From Pseudoalteromonas spongiae UST010723-006 (GTDB lineage: Bacteria > Pseudomonadota > Gammaproteobacteria > Enterobacterales > Alteromonadaceae): a stretch of 64,000 nucleotides of DNA. Under the pieces are notes generated by a model. The model made no database searches. It saw only the letters and a program-made list of their open reading frames with translations, and was not told the DNA's origin. How positions within the stretch are numbered: position 1 is the stretch's first letter; each line of letters starts with the position of its first letter. Positions 1 to 8,800 of the stretch are shown one piece after another. The position numbers were made by a program, and so were the translations under genes. The stretch is taken from positions 1,103,001 through 1,167,000 of the forward strand of contig NZ_CP011039.1 of NCBI RefSeq assembly GCF_000238255.3, read 5' to 3'.

Positions 1-107
1 TTAAAGACCTACGTAATAGTTTTAAGACCGTTAAAATTCGCAAACCAGATTCGTCGCGTGCGCGCTCTCGTGAAGTTTATATAGTAGCGACAGGTTACAA
101 ACTGTAG
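1..107 (+). CDS. rlmE: 23S rRNA (uridine-2'-O)-methyltransferase, C-terminal end (partial)
   Basis: The reading frame is open from base 3 to the TAG at 105-107. It encodes about 34 residues containing [20 protein letters not shown] and ending TGYKL. This is the characteristic C-terminus of RlmE (FtsJ/RrmJ), which 2'-O-methylates U2552 of 23S rRNA using S-adenosylmethionine. The catalytic part lies before the window. Its place directly upstream of ftsH is the classic rlmE-ftsH arrangement of gammaproteobacteria, which supports the call from so short a fragment. Confidence 0.85.
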   Translation, partial: KDLRNSFKTVKIRKPDSSRARSREVYIVATGYKL

Positions 108-165
108 TACAGTATTTAAAGTTAAAGATTTTTTTCAATGTTAGATAAGACAAGAGGTTAATGCC

Positions 166-2133
166 TTGAGTGATATGGCTAAAAATTTAATTCTCTGGTT
201 GGTAATCGCCGTAGTTTTAATGTCGGTATTCCAGAGTTTCAATCCAGGCGAAGGCGCTAACCGCCAGCTCGCATATTCGCAGTTTGTAAAGGATGCCCGT
301 GCACAGCAAGTGCGCGAAGCGAAGTTTGATCGCACAGCAGGCATCGTATATGGCACAAAATTAAATGGTGAACAGTTTAAAACTGTTATCCCTATGCACG
401 ATCAGTACATTGTTGACGAGCTGATCAAAAGCGGTGCAATTGTTGAAGGTGTAGAACCGGAAGAGCAGTCATTACTGGCAACAATCTTCATTTCTTGGTT
501 CCCAATGTTACTGCTTATTGGTGTTTGGATATTCTTCATGCGTCAAATGCAAGGCGGTGGCGGCAAAGGTGCCATGTCATTTGGTAAGAGCAAAGCACGC
601 TTAATGAGCGAAGACCAAGTTAAAACGACATTTGCCGATGTAGCTGGTTGTGATGAAGCAAAAGAAGACGTTACTGAGTTAGTAGATTTCTTACGTGACC
701 CATCAAAATTCCAAAAGTTGGGTGGTAGCATTCCGAAGGGCGTACTAATGGTAGGTCCTCCAGGTACAGGTAAAACGCTACTTGCAAAAGCGGTTGCAGG
801 TGAAGCAAAAGTACCATTCTTTACAATTTCAGGTTCTGACTTCGTAGAAATGTTCGTTGGTGTTGGTGCATCGCGTGTGCGTGACATGTTTGAACAAGCT
901 AAGAAAGCTGCGCCTTGTATCATCTTCATCGATGAAATTGATGCGGTAGGTCGTCAGCGTGGTGCAGGTCTTGGTGGTGGTCATGATGAGCGTGAGCAAA
1001 CACTTAACCAAATGCTTGTTGAAATGGATGGCTTTGAAGGTAACGAAGGTATTATTGTAATTGCTGCAACTAACCGTCCAGATGTACTAGACCCAGCGTT
1101 ACTTCGTCCAGGTCGTTTTGACCGTCAAGTAGTTGTAGGTTTACCTGATATCCGCGGTCGTGAACAAATTCTTAAAGTACACATGCGCAAAGTGCCTCTG
1201 GCAGACAATGTAGAGCCAGCACTAATTGCACGTGGTACACCGGGCTTCTCTGGTGCTGATCTTGCTAACTTAGTGAATGAAGCTGCTCTTTTTGCTGCGC
1301 GCGGTAATAAGCGTGTTGTTAGCATGGCCGAGTTTGACGCTGCAAAAGATAAAATCATGATGGGCGCAGAGCGCAAATCAATGGTTATGAGCGAGCAAGA
1401 AAAAGAAATGACGGCATACCACGAAGCTGGTCACGCTATTGTTGGGCGTTTAGTGCCTGAGCATGATCCTGTTTATAAGGTATCAATTATCCCGCGTGGT
1501 CGTGCACTTGGTGTAACTATGTATTTACCAGAGCAAGACCGTGTAAGTCATTCTAAGCAACATTTAGAGTCGATGATTTCAAGCCTTTACGGTGGCCGTA
1601 TTGCTGAAGAACTCATCTATGGCGCAGATAAAGTGACCACAGGTGCGAGTAACGATATTGAACGTGCAACTGATATTGCACACAAAATGGTTACGCAATG
1701 GGGTTTAAGTGAAAAACTAGGTCCGCTTCTTTATTCAGAAGATCAAGGCGAAGTTTTCATGGGTCGTAGTCAAACGCAGAACAAGAGTATGTCTGGTGAA
1801 ACGGCTAAGCTTATTGATGCGGAAGTACGTGACTTCTCAGATCGCAACTATCAACGCGCTGAAGATATTCTAAAAGAAAATATGGATATCCTTCACGCAA
1901 TGAAAGATGCGCTAATGAAGTATGAAACGATTGATGCTGCGCAAATTGATGACCTAATGGCGCGTCGCGAAGTGCGCCCACCACGAGATGCACATGATCG
2001 TAAAGACGATGACAAGCCAAGTGCTGGCGCAACAGCTACTGGCGATAAAGAACCTCAAGCAGAAAAACAGGTTGATACAGAGAAAAAACCTGAAAATAAA
2101 CTTGATGACACCGACCAACCATCGGTAAACTAA
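166..2133 (+). CDS. ftsH: ATP-dependent zinc metalloprotease FtsH
   Basis: Inner-membrane AAA+ protease that degrades damaged or short-lived membrane and cytoplasmic proteins. The product is 655 residues, with an N-terminal membrane segment (about 8-26), a periplasmic loop, and a second segment (about 105-123). The AAA domain has Walker A GPPGTGKT (197-204) and Walker B IIFIDEID (252-259). The zinc protease motif HEAGH is at 419-423. The C-terminal tail is acidic and lysine-rich. The TTG at 166 has an AGAGG ribosome site 8 nt upstream. The ATG at 175 starts at MAKNLILW, as in the usual E. coli annotation, but has no well-spaced ribosome site, so TTG was preferred. It follows rlmE and ends at a strong terminator. 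Confidence 0.97.
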   Translation: MSDMAKNLILWLVIAVVLMSVFQSFNPGEGANRQLAYSQFVKDARAQQVREAKFDRTAGIVYGTKLNGEQFKTVIPMHDQYIVDELIKSGAIVEGVEPEEQSLLATIFISWFPMLLLIGVWIFFMRQMQGGGGKGAMSFGKSKARLMSEDQVKTTFADVAGCDEAKEDVTELVDFLRDPSKFQKLGGSIPKGVLMVGPPGTGKTLLAKAVAGEAKVPFFTISGSDFVEMFVGVGASRVRDMFEQAKKAAPCIIFIDEIDAVGRQRGAGLGGGHDEREQTLNQMLVEMDGFEGNEGIIVIAATNRPDVLDPALLRPGRFDRQVVVGLPDIRGREQILKVHMRKVPLADNVEPALIARGTPGFSGADLANLVNEAALFAARGNKRVVSMAEFDAAKDKIMMGAERKSMVMSEQEKEMTAYHEAGHAIVGRLVPEHDPVYKVSIIPRGRALGVTMYLPEQDRVSHSKQHLESMISSLYGGRIAEELIYGADKVTTGASNDIERATDIAHKMVTQWGLSEKLGPLLYSEDQGEVFMGRSQTQNKSMSGETAKLIDAEVRDFSDRNYQRAEDILKENMDILHAMKDALMKYETIDAAQIDDLMARREVRPPRDAHDRKDDDKPSAGATATGDKEPQAEKQVDTEKKPENKLDDTDQPSVN

Positions 2134-2140
2134 CAACCCT

Positions 2141-2169
2141 AAAAACCCCGAGCAATTCGGGGTTTTTTT
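2141..2169 (+). terminator. Rho-independent terminator after ftsH
   Basis: An inverted repeat AACCCCGA / TTCGGGGTT with a short loop is followed by a run of seven T. It sits 8 nt after the ftsH stop and ends about 14 nt before the folP ATG. Any transcript that reads through from ftsH into folP must pass this hairpin. Confidence 0.9.
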
Positions 2170-2183
2170 AAATCTACATTTCT

Positions 2184-3032
2184 ATGTCTACTATCAATTT
2201 ACCAAACGGCAAGGTACTTGACCTAAGCCAAACCCATATAATGGGAATACTTAACCTTACCCCAGACTCTTTTTCTGATGGCGGCAGTCATCAACAAATC
2301 GACAGCGCTGTCATTTCTGCTCTGGCGATGCTTGAAAATGGCGCGACCATTATTGATATTGGTGGCGAATCAACGCGTCCTGGTGCACCTGATGTTGCAT
2401 TAGAAGAAGAGCTTGCGCGCGTTATTCCAGTTATAGAGGCGATCCGCAAAAAATCAGATTGTATTATTTCTATCGATACCAGCAAAGCAGAAGTAATGCG
2501 TCAGGCGGTGAATGCGGGTGCTGATATTATTAACGATGTTCGTGCACTGCAAGAACCCAATGCCTTGGAGACAACGGCTGAGTTAGGCGTGCCGGTATGC
2601 TTAATGCATATGCAAGGGCAACCGCGTACTATGCAATCAAATCCTCATTACGATGATGTGATAAATGATATTAAACAGTTCTTTGTTGAGCGCATAGCTG
2701 CTTGCGAAGCTGCAGGTATATCGCGCGATAAAATCATTCTCGATCCCGGCTTTGGTTTTGGTAAAACCCTTGCACATAACTACTATATTTTAAAATACAT
2801 AGACGAGTTTAAAATGATGGGGTGTGAAGTACTTGCGGGCTTATCGCGCAAGTCGATGATTGGTAATTTATTAGGGCGCGATGTAGATCAGCGTTTAGCT
2901 GGCTCAGTTGCGGGCGCGCTTATCGCCGCGCAAAAGGGCGCTAAGATTATTCGAGTACACGATGTTACAGAAACCGCCGATGCACTTAATGTATGGCAGG
3001 CCTGTGAACAAGGAATTACAAATGAGCAATAG
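2184..3032 (+). CDS. folP: dihydropteroate synthase
   Basis: Condenses 6-hydroxymethyl-dihydropterin pyrophosphate with p-aminobenzoate to make dihydropteroate in folate synthesis; it is the sulfonamide target. The 282-residue TIM-barrel has the family signatures [15 protein letters not shown] near the N-terminus, [16 protein letters not shown], and later DPGFGFGKT and GLSRKS. The ATG at 2184 has no visible Shine-Dalgarno sequence, and the ftsH terminator ends just upstream, so translation initiation may be weak or lie on a leader that starts elsewhere. It overlaps glmM by 11 nt, which implies coupled translation. Synteny ftsH-folP-glmM is standard. Confidence 0.96.
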   Translation: MSTINLPNGKVLDLSQTHIMGILNLTPDSFSDGGSHQQIDSAVISALAMLENGATIIDIGGESTRPGAPDVALEEELARVIPVIEAIRKKSDCIISIDTSKAEVMRQAVNAGADIINDVRALQEPNALETTAELGVPVCLMHMQGQPRTMQSNPHYDDVINDIKQFFVERIAACEAAGISRDKIILDPGFGFGKTLAHNYYILKYIDEFKMMGCEVLAGLSRKSMIGNLLGRDVDQRLAGSVAGALIAAQKGAKIIRVHDVTETADALNVWQACEQGITNEQ

Positions 3033-4380
3033 AAAATATTTCGGCACCGACGGTGTACGTGGTGAAGTAGGGCAGTTCCCAATCACCCCTGAATTTGCAT
3101 TAAAGCTTGGCTGGGCGGCAGGAAAAGTGCTGTCTAAAGCGGGCACTAAAAAAGTGATTATTGGTAAAGATACACGTATTTCGGGCTATCTTCTTGAAAC
3201 ATCGCTTGAAGCCGGTTTAGTAGCGGCTGGTATTGATGTTATTTTATTAGGCCCAATGCCAACGCCTGCAATCGCGTATTTAACACAAACGTTCCGCGGT
3301 GAAGCAGGTATTGTTATTAGTGCCTCTCACAACCCTTATCAAGACAATGGCATTAAGTTTTTCTCATCACAAGGCACTAAGCTAGATGATGCGTTAGAGC
3401 TTGAAATCGAAGCCATGATGGATGAAGAAATGACGTGTGTTTCTTCAGAATCGCTCGGTAAAGCAAAGCGCCTTGATACTGCGGCAGGACGTTATATCGA
3501 ATACTGTAAAAGCCAGTTCCCAAGCGCTTTATCGCTTGAAGGTTTACGTATTGTGGTTGATTGTGCCAATGGTGCAACGTATCACATTGCACCCGATGTT
3601 ATGCGTGAACTTGGCGCTGAAGTGATTAAAGTAGCGTGTGAGCCAAATGGTTTAAATATCAACGCAAAATGCGGCGCAACCCATGTTGATACCATGATCC
3701 AAAAAGTGCTTGAAGTAAAAGCAGACGTAGGTATTGCCTACGATGGTGATGGTGATCGCGTGATGATGGTTGACCATAAAGGCCGTGTATTTGACGGTGA
3801 TGACATTGTTTATATCATTGCGAAATACGCGTTCGAGAAAGGTGAACTTGGCGGCGGTGTCGTTGGTACTGTAATGTCTAACATGGGCCTTGAAAATGCG
3901 CTTAAGTCACTCGGCGTTGAATTTGAACGCTCAAAAGTGGGCGATCGCTATGTGCTAGAGCTATTAAAGCAAAAAGGCTGGAAAATTGGTGGCGAAAGCT
4001 CGGGCCACATTCTAAATCTTGACCGCATCTCAACGGGTGACGGTATTATATCTAGCCTACAAGTGCTTGCTGCCATGGTTGAGAGCAATCAAACTCTTGA
4101 AGATTTAGGTCAGGGCTTTACAAAGTACCCAATGAATATGATTAACGTGCGTTATGCAAAAGGCACTGAGCCGCTTGCAAGCAACGATGTGAAATCTGTG
4201 ATTGCTGAAGTAGAACAGCAACTGGGTGACAAAGGTCGTGTACTTATTCGTAAGTCAGGCACAGAGCCTGTGATCCGCGTTATGGTTGAAGCAGAAAAAG
4301 AGAAGCAAGTCTTCGATTTCTCAAAGAAAATTGCTGATGTTGTTGAATCTATAAGCAAACAACTCGAAAACGCACAATAA
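3022..4380 (+). CDS. glmM: phosphoglucosamine mutase
   Basis: Interconverts glucosamine-6-phosphate and glucosamine-1-phosphate on the way to UDP-GlcNAc for cell-wall and LPS synthesis. The product is 452 residues, starting [14 protein letters not shown]. The phosphoserine loop SASHNP puts the catalytic serine at residue 102, as in characterised GlmM. The metal-binding loop DGDGDR and the C-terminal phosphate-binding RKSGTEP motif are present. The frame is open further upstream (to 2908), but that part lies inside folP; the ATG at 3022 matches the family N-terminus. It overlaps the folP end by 11 nt. Confidence 0.97.
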   Translation: MSNRKYFGTDGVRGEVGQFPITPEFALKLGWAAGKVLSKAGTKKVIIGKDTRISGYLLETSLEAGLVAAGIDVILLGPMPTPAIAYLTQTFRGEAGIVISASHNPYQDNGIKFFSSQGTKLDDALELEIEAMMDEEMTCVSSESLGKAKRLDTAAGRYIEYCKSQFPSALSLEGLRIVVDCANGATYHIAPDVMRELGAEVIKVACEPNGLNINAKCGATHVDTMIQKVLEVKADVGIAYDGDGDRVMMVDHKGRVFDGDDIVYIIAKYAFEKGELGGGVVGTVMSNMGLENALKSLGVEFERSKVGDRYVLELLKQKGWKIGGESSGHILNLDRISTGDGIISSLQVLAAMVESNQTLEDLGQGFTKYPMNMINVRYAKGTEPLASNDVKSVIAEVEQQLGDKGRVLIRKSGTEPVIRVMVEAEKEKQVFDFSKKIADVVESISKQLENAQ

Positions 4381-4395
4381 CTTCTTGTAACTTTT

Positions 4396-4423
4396 AGCGA
4401 GTCAGGATAACATCCTGCTCGCT
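4396..4423 (+). terminator. strong hairpin between glmM and tpiA (weak terminator or attenuator)
   Basis: Two stacked complementary blocks, AGCGAG/CTCGCT and CAGGAT/ATCCTG with loop AAC, form a 12-bp stem. Only a short TTTCT follows, so it is a poor intrinsic terminator. It may instead protect the glmM mRNA 3' end or tune tpiA expression. It ends 19 nt before the tpiA ATG. Confidence 0.5.
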
Positions 4424-4442
4424 TTCTAAATTGGAGTAAGCA

Positions 4443-5192
4443 ATGGCACATCGCAAACCTATGGTTGCAGGCAACTGGAAAATGAATGGCTCACTTGAGC
4501 TTGTATCTGAACTTGCCGAAGTAATCACGAAAATTGATACCTCTGACGTTGATATTTTAGTTTTCCCGCCATTCCCTTTAATTAAATCAGCACTTGATGC
4601 AGGTTTGAAAGCAGGCGCACAAACAGTGTCAGAAAATAATGCTGGTGCATTTACTGGCGAAGTTGACGCCCAATTGATTCACGCACTTGGTGCAAATTAC
4701 ACCTTGGTTGGTCACTCAGAAAGACGTGCTATTTACGGTGAAAGTAACGAAACAGTTGCTGCTAAATTTGCCAAAGCACAAGAAAATAACCTAACACCAA
4801 TCCTATGTGTTGGTGAAAGTGAACAAGAACGTGAACAAGAATTGACCGAACAAGTTGTTTGGCAGCAAATTGATGCGATTATTAGCAAATTAGGTGTAGA
4901 TGCACTTGCTAATAGTGTGATAGCATACGAGCCCGTTTGGGCAATAGGCACAGGTAAAACTGCATCGCCTGAACAAGCACAAGCTGTGCACAAATTTATC
5001 CGTAGCAAGCTGGCTGAACTTAACAGCGAGTTAGCTGCAAAAATACAACTGCTTTACGGCGGTAGTGTTAACGAGAATAATAGCGAACAATTATTTGCGC
5101 AACCAGATATTGATGGTGGGCTAATAGGCGGAGCAAGCCTTAAAGCTAATAGCTTTGCAACCATCTGTAATAGCGCAAAAGGAAATGGCTAA
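4443..5192 (+). CDS. tpiA: triosephosphate isomerase
   Basis: Interconverts dihydroxyacetone phosphate and glyceraldehyde-3-phosphate in glycolysis and gluconeogenesis. The 249-residue TIM barrel has the substrate residues N11 and K13 in GNWKMN, the electrophile H91 in GHSERR, and the catalytic base E163 in AYEPVWAIGTG. The phosphate-binding LYGGSV near the C-terminus is also present. A GGAG ribosome site lies about 6 nt before the ATG. It lies between glmM and secG, as in many gammaproteobacteria. Confidence 0.98.
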   Translation: MAHRKPMVAGNWKMNGSLELVSELAEVITKIDTSDVDILVFPPFPLIKSALDAGLKAGAQTVSENNAGAFTGEVDAQLIHALGANYTLVGHSERRAIYGESNETVAAKFAKAQENNLTPILCVGESEQEREQELTEQVVWQQIDAIISKLGVDALANSVIAYEPVWAIGTGKTASPEQAQAVHKFIRSKLAELNSELAAKIQLLYGGSVNENNSEQLFAQPDIDGGLIGGASLKANSFATICNSAKGNG

Positions 5193-5194
5193 CA

Positions 5195-5551
5195 ATGTAC
5201 GAAATTTTATTAGTAGTTTATCTTATCGTCGCACTTGCTTTAATTGGATTTGTATTAATCCAGCAAGGAAAAGGTGCTGATATGGGTTCATCATTTGGTG
5301 CTGGTGCGTCTGGAACCGTTTTCGGTTCAAGCGGTGCTGGTAACTTTATGACAAAAACAACAACCACGTTAGCAACAGTGTTTTTTATTTTAAGCATTGT
5401 GTTAGGTAACTTAACAGCAGGTCAGATTAAACAAACTGACGAGTGGTCAGATTTATCATCAGACGCTCCTGCTGCAACGACAGTTGTTGCTGAACCAAAA
5501 GATAAAGACGTACCTGCTTCACAAGACAAAAGCAACGACGTTCCAAACTAA
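5195..5551 (+). CDS. secG: protein translocase subunit SecG
   Basis: Small auxiliary subunit of the SecYEG inner-membrane protein-export channel. The 118-residue product has two hydrophobic segments (about 2-22 and 52-71). Between them is the conserved cytoplasmic loop with QQGKGADMGSSFG and the glycine/serine-rich GTVFGSSG. A variable, alanine/aspartate/lysine-rich tail follows. It begins 2 nt after the tpiA stop and is followed by tRNA-Leu, the same order as E. coli secG-leuU. Confidence 0.96.
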   Translation: MYEILLVVYLIVALALIGFVLIQQGKGADMGSSFGAGASGTVFGSSGAGNFMTKTTTTLATVFFILSIVLGNLTAGQIKQTDEWSDLSSDAPAATTVVAEPKDKDVPASQDKSNDVPN

Positions 5552-5565
5552 TAAATAACATCTTC

Positions 5566-5652
5566 GCGGATGTGCTGGAATTGGTAGACAGGCAGCGTTG
5601 AGGTCGCTGTGTGAGCAATCACGTGAGGGTTCAAGTCCCTCCATCCGCACCA
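5566..5652 (+). tRNA. leuU: tRNA-Leu (anticodon GAG)
   Basis: An 87-nt gene from GCGGATG to TCCGCACCA, with CCA encoded. The anticodon stem CAGCG/CGCTG encloses loop TTGAGGT, giving anticodon GAG. It has the long class II variable arm expected for leucine. It begins 14 nt after the secG stop and is probably cotranscribed with it, as in the E. coli secG-leuU locus. Confidence 0.95.
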
Positions 5653-5660
5653 AATATTTA

Positions 5661-5687
5661 AAACCCAAGCCAAGGCTTGGGTTTTTT
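5661..5687 (+). terminator. Rho-independent terminator after tRNA-Leu
   Basis: Inverted repeat AACCCAAGCC / GGCTTGGGTT followed by a T-run. It closes the tpiA-secG-tRNA-Leu unit. Confidence 0.9.
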
Positions 5688-5791
5688 GTTTTTCATTTCT
5701 AAAAACGCCACCAATATCAAATCTATACATCTGCACGACAAGAATAATTTTAAATCATTGCTATAGTAAATATGTTAATAAAACAATGTGC

Positions 5792-5805
5792 GGCCCTTTA
5801 GGGCC
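5792..5805. promoter_or_regulatory. short GC-rich palindrome in the leader of the hybrid kinase gene
   Basis: A perfect 6-bp inverted repeat, GGCCCT/AGGGCC with a 2-nt loop, stands out in an AT-rich leader about 40 nt before the kinase ATG. It could be an operator or a 5' UTR hairpin; the sequence does not decide which. Confidence 0.3.
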
Positions 5806-5844
5806 CGATTTGCCGATCGTTTTGTTTACTACTAAGGGAAATAG

Positions 5845-8460
5845 ATGGTTTCAAATAAATACTACATTCGCACTGATGTTGATTTAAGAATAACCGAGGT
5901 AAACAAGCTTGTTGAGAGTTTATTGTCGGCATCTCAAGATTCAATTTTAGGTCAGAATCTAAGGCTGTTTTTTAGTCAAATTGAGGCGAAAGAATATCGT
6001 AGTATTGTTACTTTCGGCAGTACAGTATTGGAATTTACGTGCTGTGAAGTGCCTAATGGGTATGTCTTCGTGTTTGTTGATATCTCTAGCGACCCACTGG
6101 CTAACAGTGATATGGATTTTGTTGAGCAAGCACTTAATTCATCTGATATTGGTGTATGGTGTTACGACCATGAAACAAAAGAGTTTAACTGCACTAAAAC
6201 CTTCAAAAGGCTTTTAGAAATCCCTTTAGACTCGATTGTCTCCCTTAAAGACCTTCTACAGTTAGTTCACGCTGACGACAAAGAGTTATTCCCTTTATTT
6301 TTTGAAAATCATTTGCACTTTCAGATCCCACTACAGTTTGAATTTAGATCTAACACACGTGAAGAGAAATGGTTTTCATTAAAAGGGGAATATATAAACA
6401 ATGATCAAATTAGAAGTATTGTAGGAACAATTGTAGATAGTTCGTACGAAAAAGAAATGGTAATCGCCTTAAATGAGGCGAATGAAAGTAAACAATTAGC
6501 GATTGAAGCAGGCAAAATTGGTACGTGGAATGGCATATTAGATAATCATGTATGGCGTTGGCAATGGGATAGCCAGGCTAATGATATTTTCAAAATGAAT
6601 TCTGAAGATATAGGTAACCTAGAAAAGTGGATTAATTGTTTACACCCTGATGATAAAGATAAGGTAGTCAATGACTTAGAGAATAGTTTGCGTACAGGTG
6701 AAGAATTCATTAGCACGTATCGTAGCGTTCTTCATAATGGAGAGCTTGTTTATATATTTGCACAAGGACGGGTTGGAAAAGATGTACATGGTGAAAGCTA
6801 TCGCATTGATGGTGTATGCATAGATCAGACAAAATTTTATAAAGCGCAATTGGATTTACAACAACTAAATGCTGATCTAGAAGAGCGGGTTGAACGCCGA
6901 ACTAAAGACTTAAATATAGCGTTAGACAAAGCTCAGCGTGCCAGCGAAATTAAATCTAATTTTCTTGCGATGATGAGTCATGAACTTAGAACGCCACTGA
7001 ATGGTATTATCGGTTCGTTAGATTTATTAGAAAATGCGAGACTAAACCATGAATGTTTAGATCTTGTCAAAACAGCATCAATATCTGCAAACAATTTAAT
7101 TGCTATATTGAATGATGTTTTAGATATCAACAAAATTGAAGCTGGAAAACTAGAGATTGATCACGAATTGTTTGATGTTACAGAGGTCATTCATCAAGTA
7201 ATCATAACCTTCGCCGCTAAGGCAAAAGAGAAAAATATTCGTTTAAGCGTTTTTGAATCTTCACTGCCGAAAAATCATTTCTTGGGAGATGATAATCGAT
7301 TAAGGCAAATCCTCTTAAATTTAGTTGGCAATGCAATTAAATTTACTGGTAATAATGCAAAGAAAGAGAACTTCATCAACGTTGATGTGAGTTACAACAC
7401 GATAAATGAATATCAAGTTGAGTGTATTATTTCAGTTACCGACTCAGGAATTGGAATCAAAGACGATGTGATCGATAAATTGTTTACGCCTTTTACACAA
7501 GCTGAAAAGTCAACAACCCGACAATTTGGCGGCACCGGTCTAGGGTTATCAATTTGCGGCAAATTGATTGATTTAATGGGGGGAGAGATTAATGTTTCAA
7601 GCGAGTTTGGATTAGGGTCTGAGTTTAAATTAAAGATACCGTTTTGGGTTGACACAAATACAGAAGTTACCAAACCATGTACGCTGATGCAGCTTGTTAG
7701 TATTGGGGTTGGCACGTATGAAGAGCAATATTTTCAAAAATTACTCAATAGCACAGTAACATTATGTAATCAGATACTCATTGAAGAGCAGTCTCAGTTT
7801 GCAAATGTTATGACAAACATTAACACAATTTTCATAGTAAGCAATACGAGGCTTTTCAGTACGCTGATACAGCAATTGCCTAAATTCGTACGGTTCTTTA
7901 TATATACATCCGAAAATAATCGAAATTCACTTGAAGCCGCCGCCCCGCATTTATTAATACATACAACTCAACCAATGACGTCATATGCGCTAAAACAAGT
8001 TTTATTTGAATCGATAGACGATGACGAAATTGACGATGAGTTAGACCTTGAAATCGAGACTTTTGATGCGCCATTAGTATCAGATGTAAATCACGATATC
8101 CTGCTTGTAGAAGATAATCCATTCAATCAAAAGCTGTTACGAAAGCAACTTCAGGCAATCGGGCTCGAGTGTGATATTGCAGACAACGGTGAGCGCGGTT
8201 ATCAATCTTGGAAGAAAAATAGATATAAGTTAATTTTAACTGACTGTCATATGCCTGATGTAGATGGATACGAGATGACTAAACTGATTCGTATGGAAGA
8301 AACACAATTAGGTGTAAAGGCGGTGCCAATAATTGCTGTGACTGGCGCAACAATGAATGATGATGTGGCGTATTGCAAGTCTATTGGTATGGATGACTTT
8401 TTGAGTAAACCCGTTAAATTGAAGGACATTCAAACGATTGTGGAGAAATGGTATGGATGA
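5845..8460 (+). CDS. hybrid histidine kinase with PAS sensor domains and C-terminal receiver
   Basis: An 871-residue cytoplasmic sensor with no membrane segment. Three PAS-like regions (about 1-80, 95-210 and 215-340) are followed by a coiled-coil linker. The dimerisation/phosphoacceptor box SHELRTPLNG has His379. The ATPase has the N box RQILLNLVGNAIKFT, G1 DSGIGI and G2 GGTGLGLSI. A degenerate region of about 100 residues leads to a receiver domain with acidic LLVEDN and phosphoacceptor Asp800 in LILTDCHMP. Together with the Hpt protein that overlaps its end it can run a His-Asp-His-Asp phosphorelay. The signal sensed is unknown. The ATG has a GGGA ribosome site. Confidence 0.92.
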   Translation: MVSNKYYIRTDVDLRITEVNKLVESLLSASQDSILGQNLRLFFSQIEAKEYRSIVTFGSTVLEFTCCEVPNGYVFVFVDISSDPLANSDMDFVEQALNSSDIGVWCYDHETKEFNCTKTFKRLLEIPLDSIVSLKDLLQLVHADDKELFPLFFENHLHFQIPLQFEFRSNTREEKWFSLKGEYINNDQIRSIVGTIVDSSYEKEMVIALNEANESKQLAIEAGKIGTWNGILDNHVWRWQWDSQANDIFKMNSEDIGNLEKWINCLHPDDKDKVVNDLENSLRTGEEFISTYRSVLHNGELVYIFAQGRVGKDVHGESYRIDGVCIDQTKFYKAQLDLQQLNADLEERVERRTKDLNIALDKAQRASEIKSNFLAMMSHELRTPLNGIIGSLDLLENARLNHECLDLVKTASISANNLIAILNDVLDINKIEAGKLEIDHELFDVTEVIHQVIITFAAKAKEKNIRLSVFESSLPKNHFLGDDNRLRQILLNLVGNAIKFTGNNAKKENFINVDVSYNTINEYQVECIISVTDSGIGIKDDVIDKLFTPFTQAEKSTTRQFGGTGLGLSICGKLIDLMGGEINVSSEFGLGSEFKLKIPFWVDTNTEVTKPCTLMQLVSIGVGTYEEQYFQKLLNSTVTLCNQILIEEQSQFANVMTNINTIFIVSNTRLFSTLIQQLPKFVRFFIYTSENNRNSLEAAAPHLLIHTTQPMTSYALKQVLFESIDDDEIDDELDLEIETFDAPLVSDVNHDILLVEDNPFNQKLLRKQLQAIGLECDIADNGERGYQSWKKNRYKLILTDCHMPDVDGYEMTKLIRMEETQLGVKAVPIIAVTGATMNDDVAYCKSIGMDDFLSKPVKLKDIQTIVEKWYG

Positions 8461-8800
8461 ACCAGAAAGTGAATTAGTAACTTTAAATTCTTCTGTGATG
8501 ATTGAGTTAATTGGTAATGACTTAGCAAAGATTAAGCAATTCCAAATAGACTTTTTGGGTCAGGCGAATGAGTATTTCAAGAAACTCGCAGGGGCATACA
8601 ATCAAAATCAATTTGAAAATCTAAAAGAACATGCACATTTCTTAAAAACGTCAGCAAACGCTATTGGTGCTGAAAAAACCGGTCATTATCTTGCCACCAT
8701 AGAAGCTTTCGCCTTGAAAAAAGACAAACCCGCTTTAAAGGAGTTGATTCTAAAACTCAAATCTGAGCTCAAAACATTAGCTGGAGAAATACGGAAATGA
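8453..8800 (+). CDS. Hpt-domain phosphotransfer protein
   Basis: A standalone 115-residue histidine phosphotransfer protein. The Hpt signature HAHFLKTSANAIGA carries the phosphorylatable histidine at residue 62, in the usual HxLKxxA context. It is predicted to take phosphate from the receiver of the upstream hybrid kinase and pass it to the downstream response regulator. The ATG at 8453 overlaps the kinase stop by 8 nt and has a GGAG-like site (in TGGAGAAA) 7 nt upstream. A TTG at 8438 is in frame but less likely. The next gene overlaps it by ATGA, so the three genes form one translationally coupled operon. Confidence 0.85.
   Translation: MDEPESELVTLNSSVMIELIGNDLAKIKQFQIDFLGQANEYFKKLAGAYNQNQFENLKEHAHFLKTSANAIGAEKTGHYLATIEAFALKKDKPALKELILKLKSELKTLAGEIRK

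Noticed and set aside
543..929. 128-codon minus-strand frame inside ftsH
   Set aside because: Antisense shadow of the highly conserved AAA domain.
2908..3021. N-terminal extension of glmM
   Set aside because: The extra 38 codons overlap folP out of frame; family alignment starts at [11 protein letters not shown] (3022).
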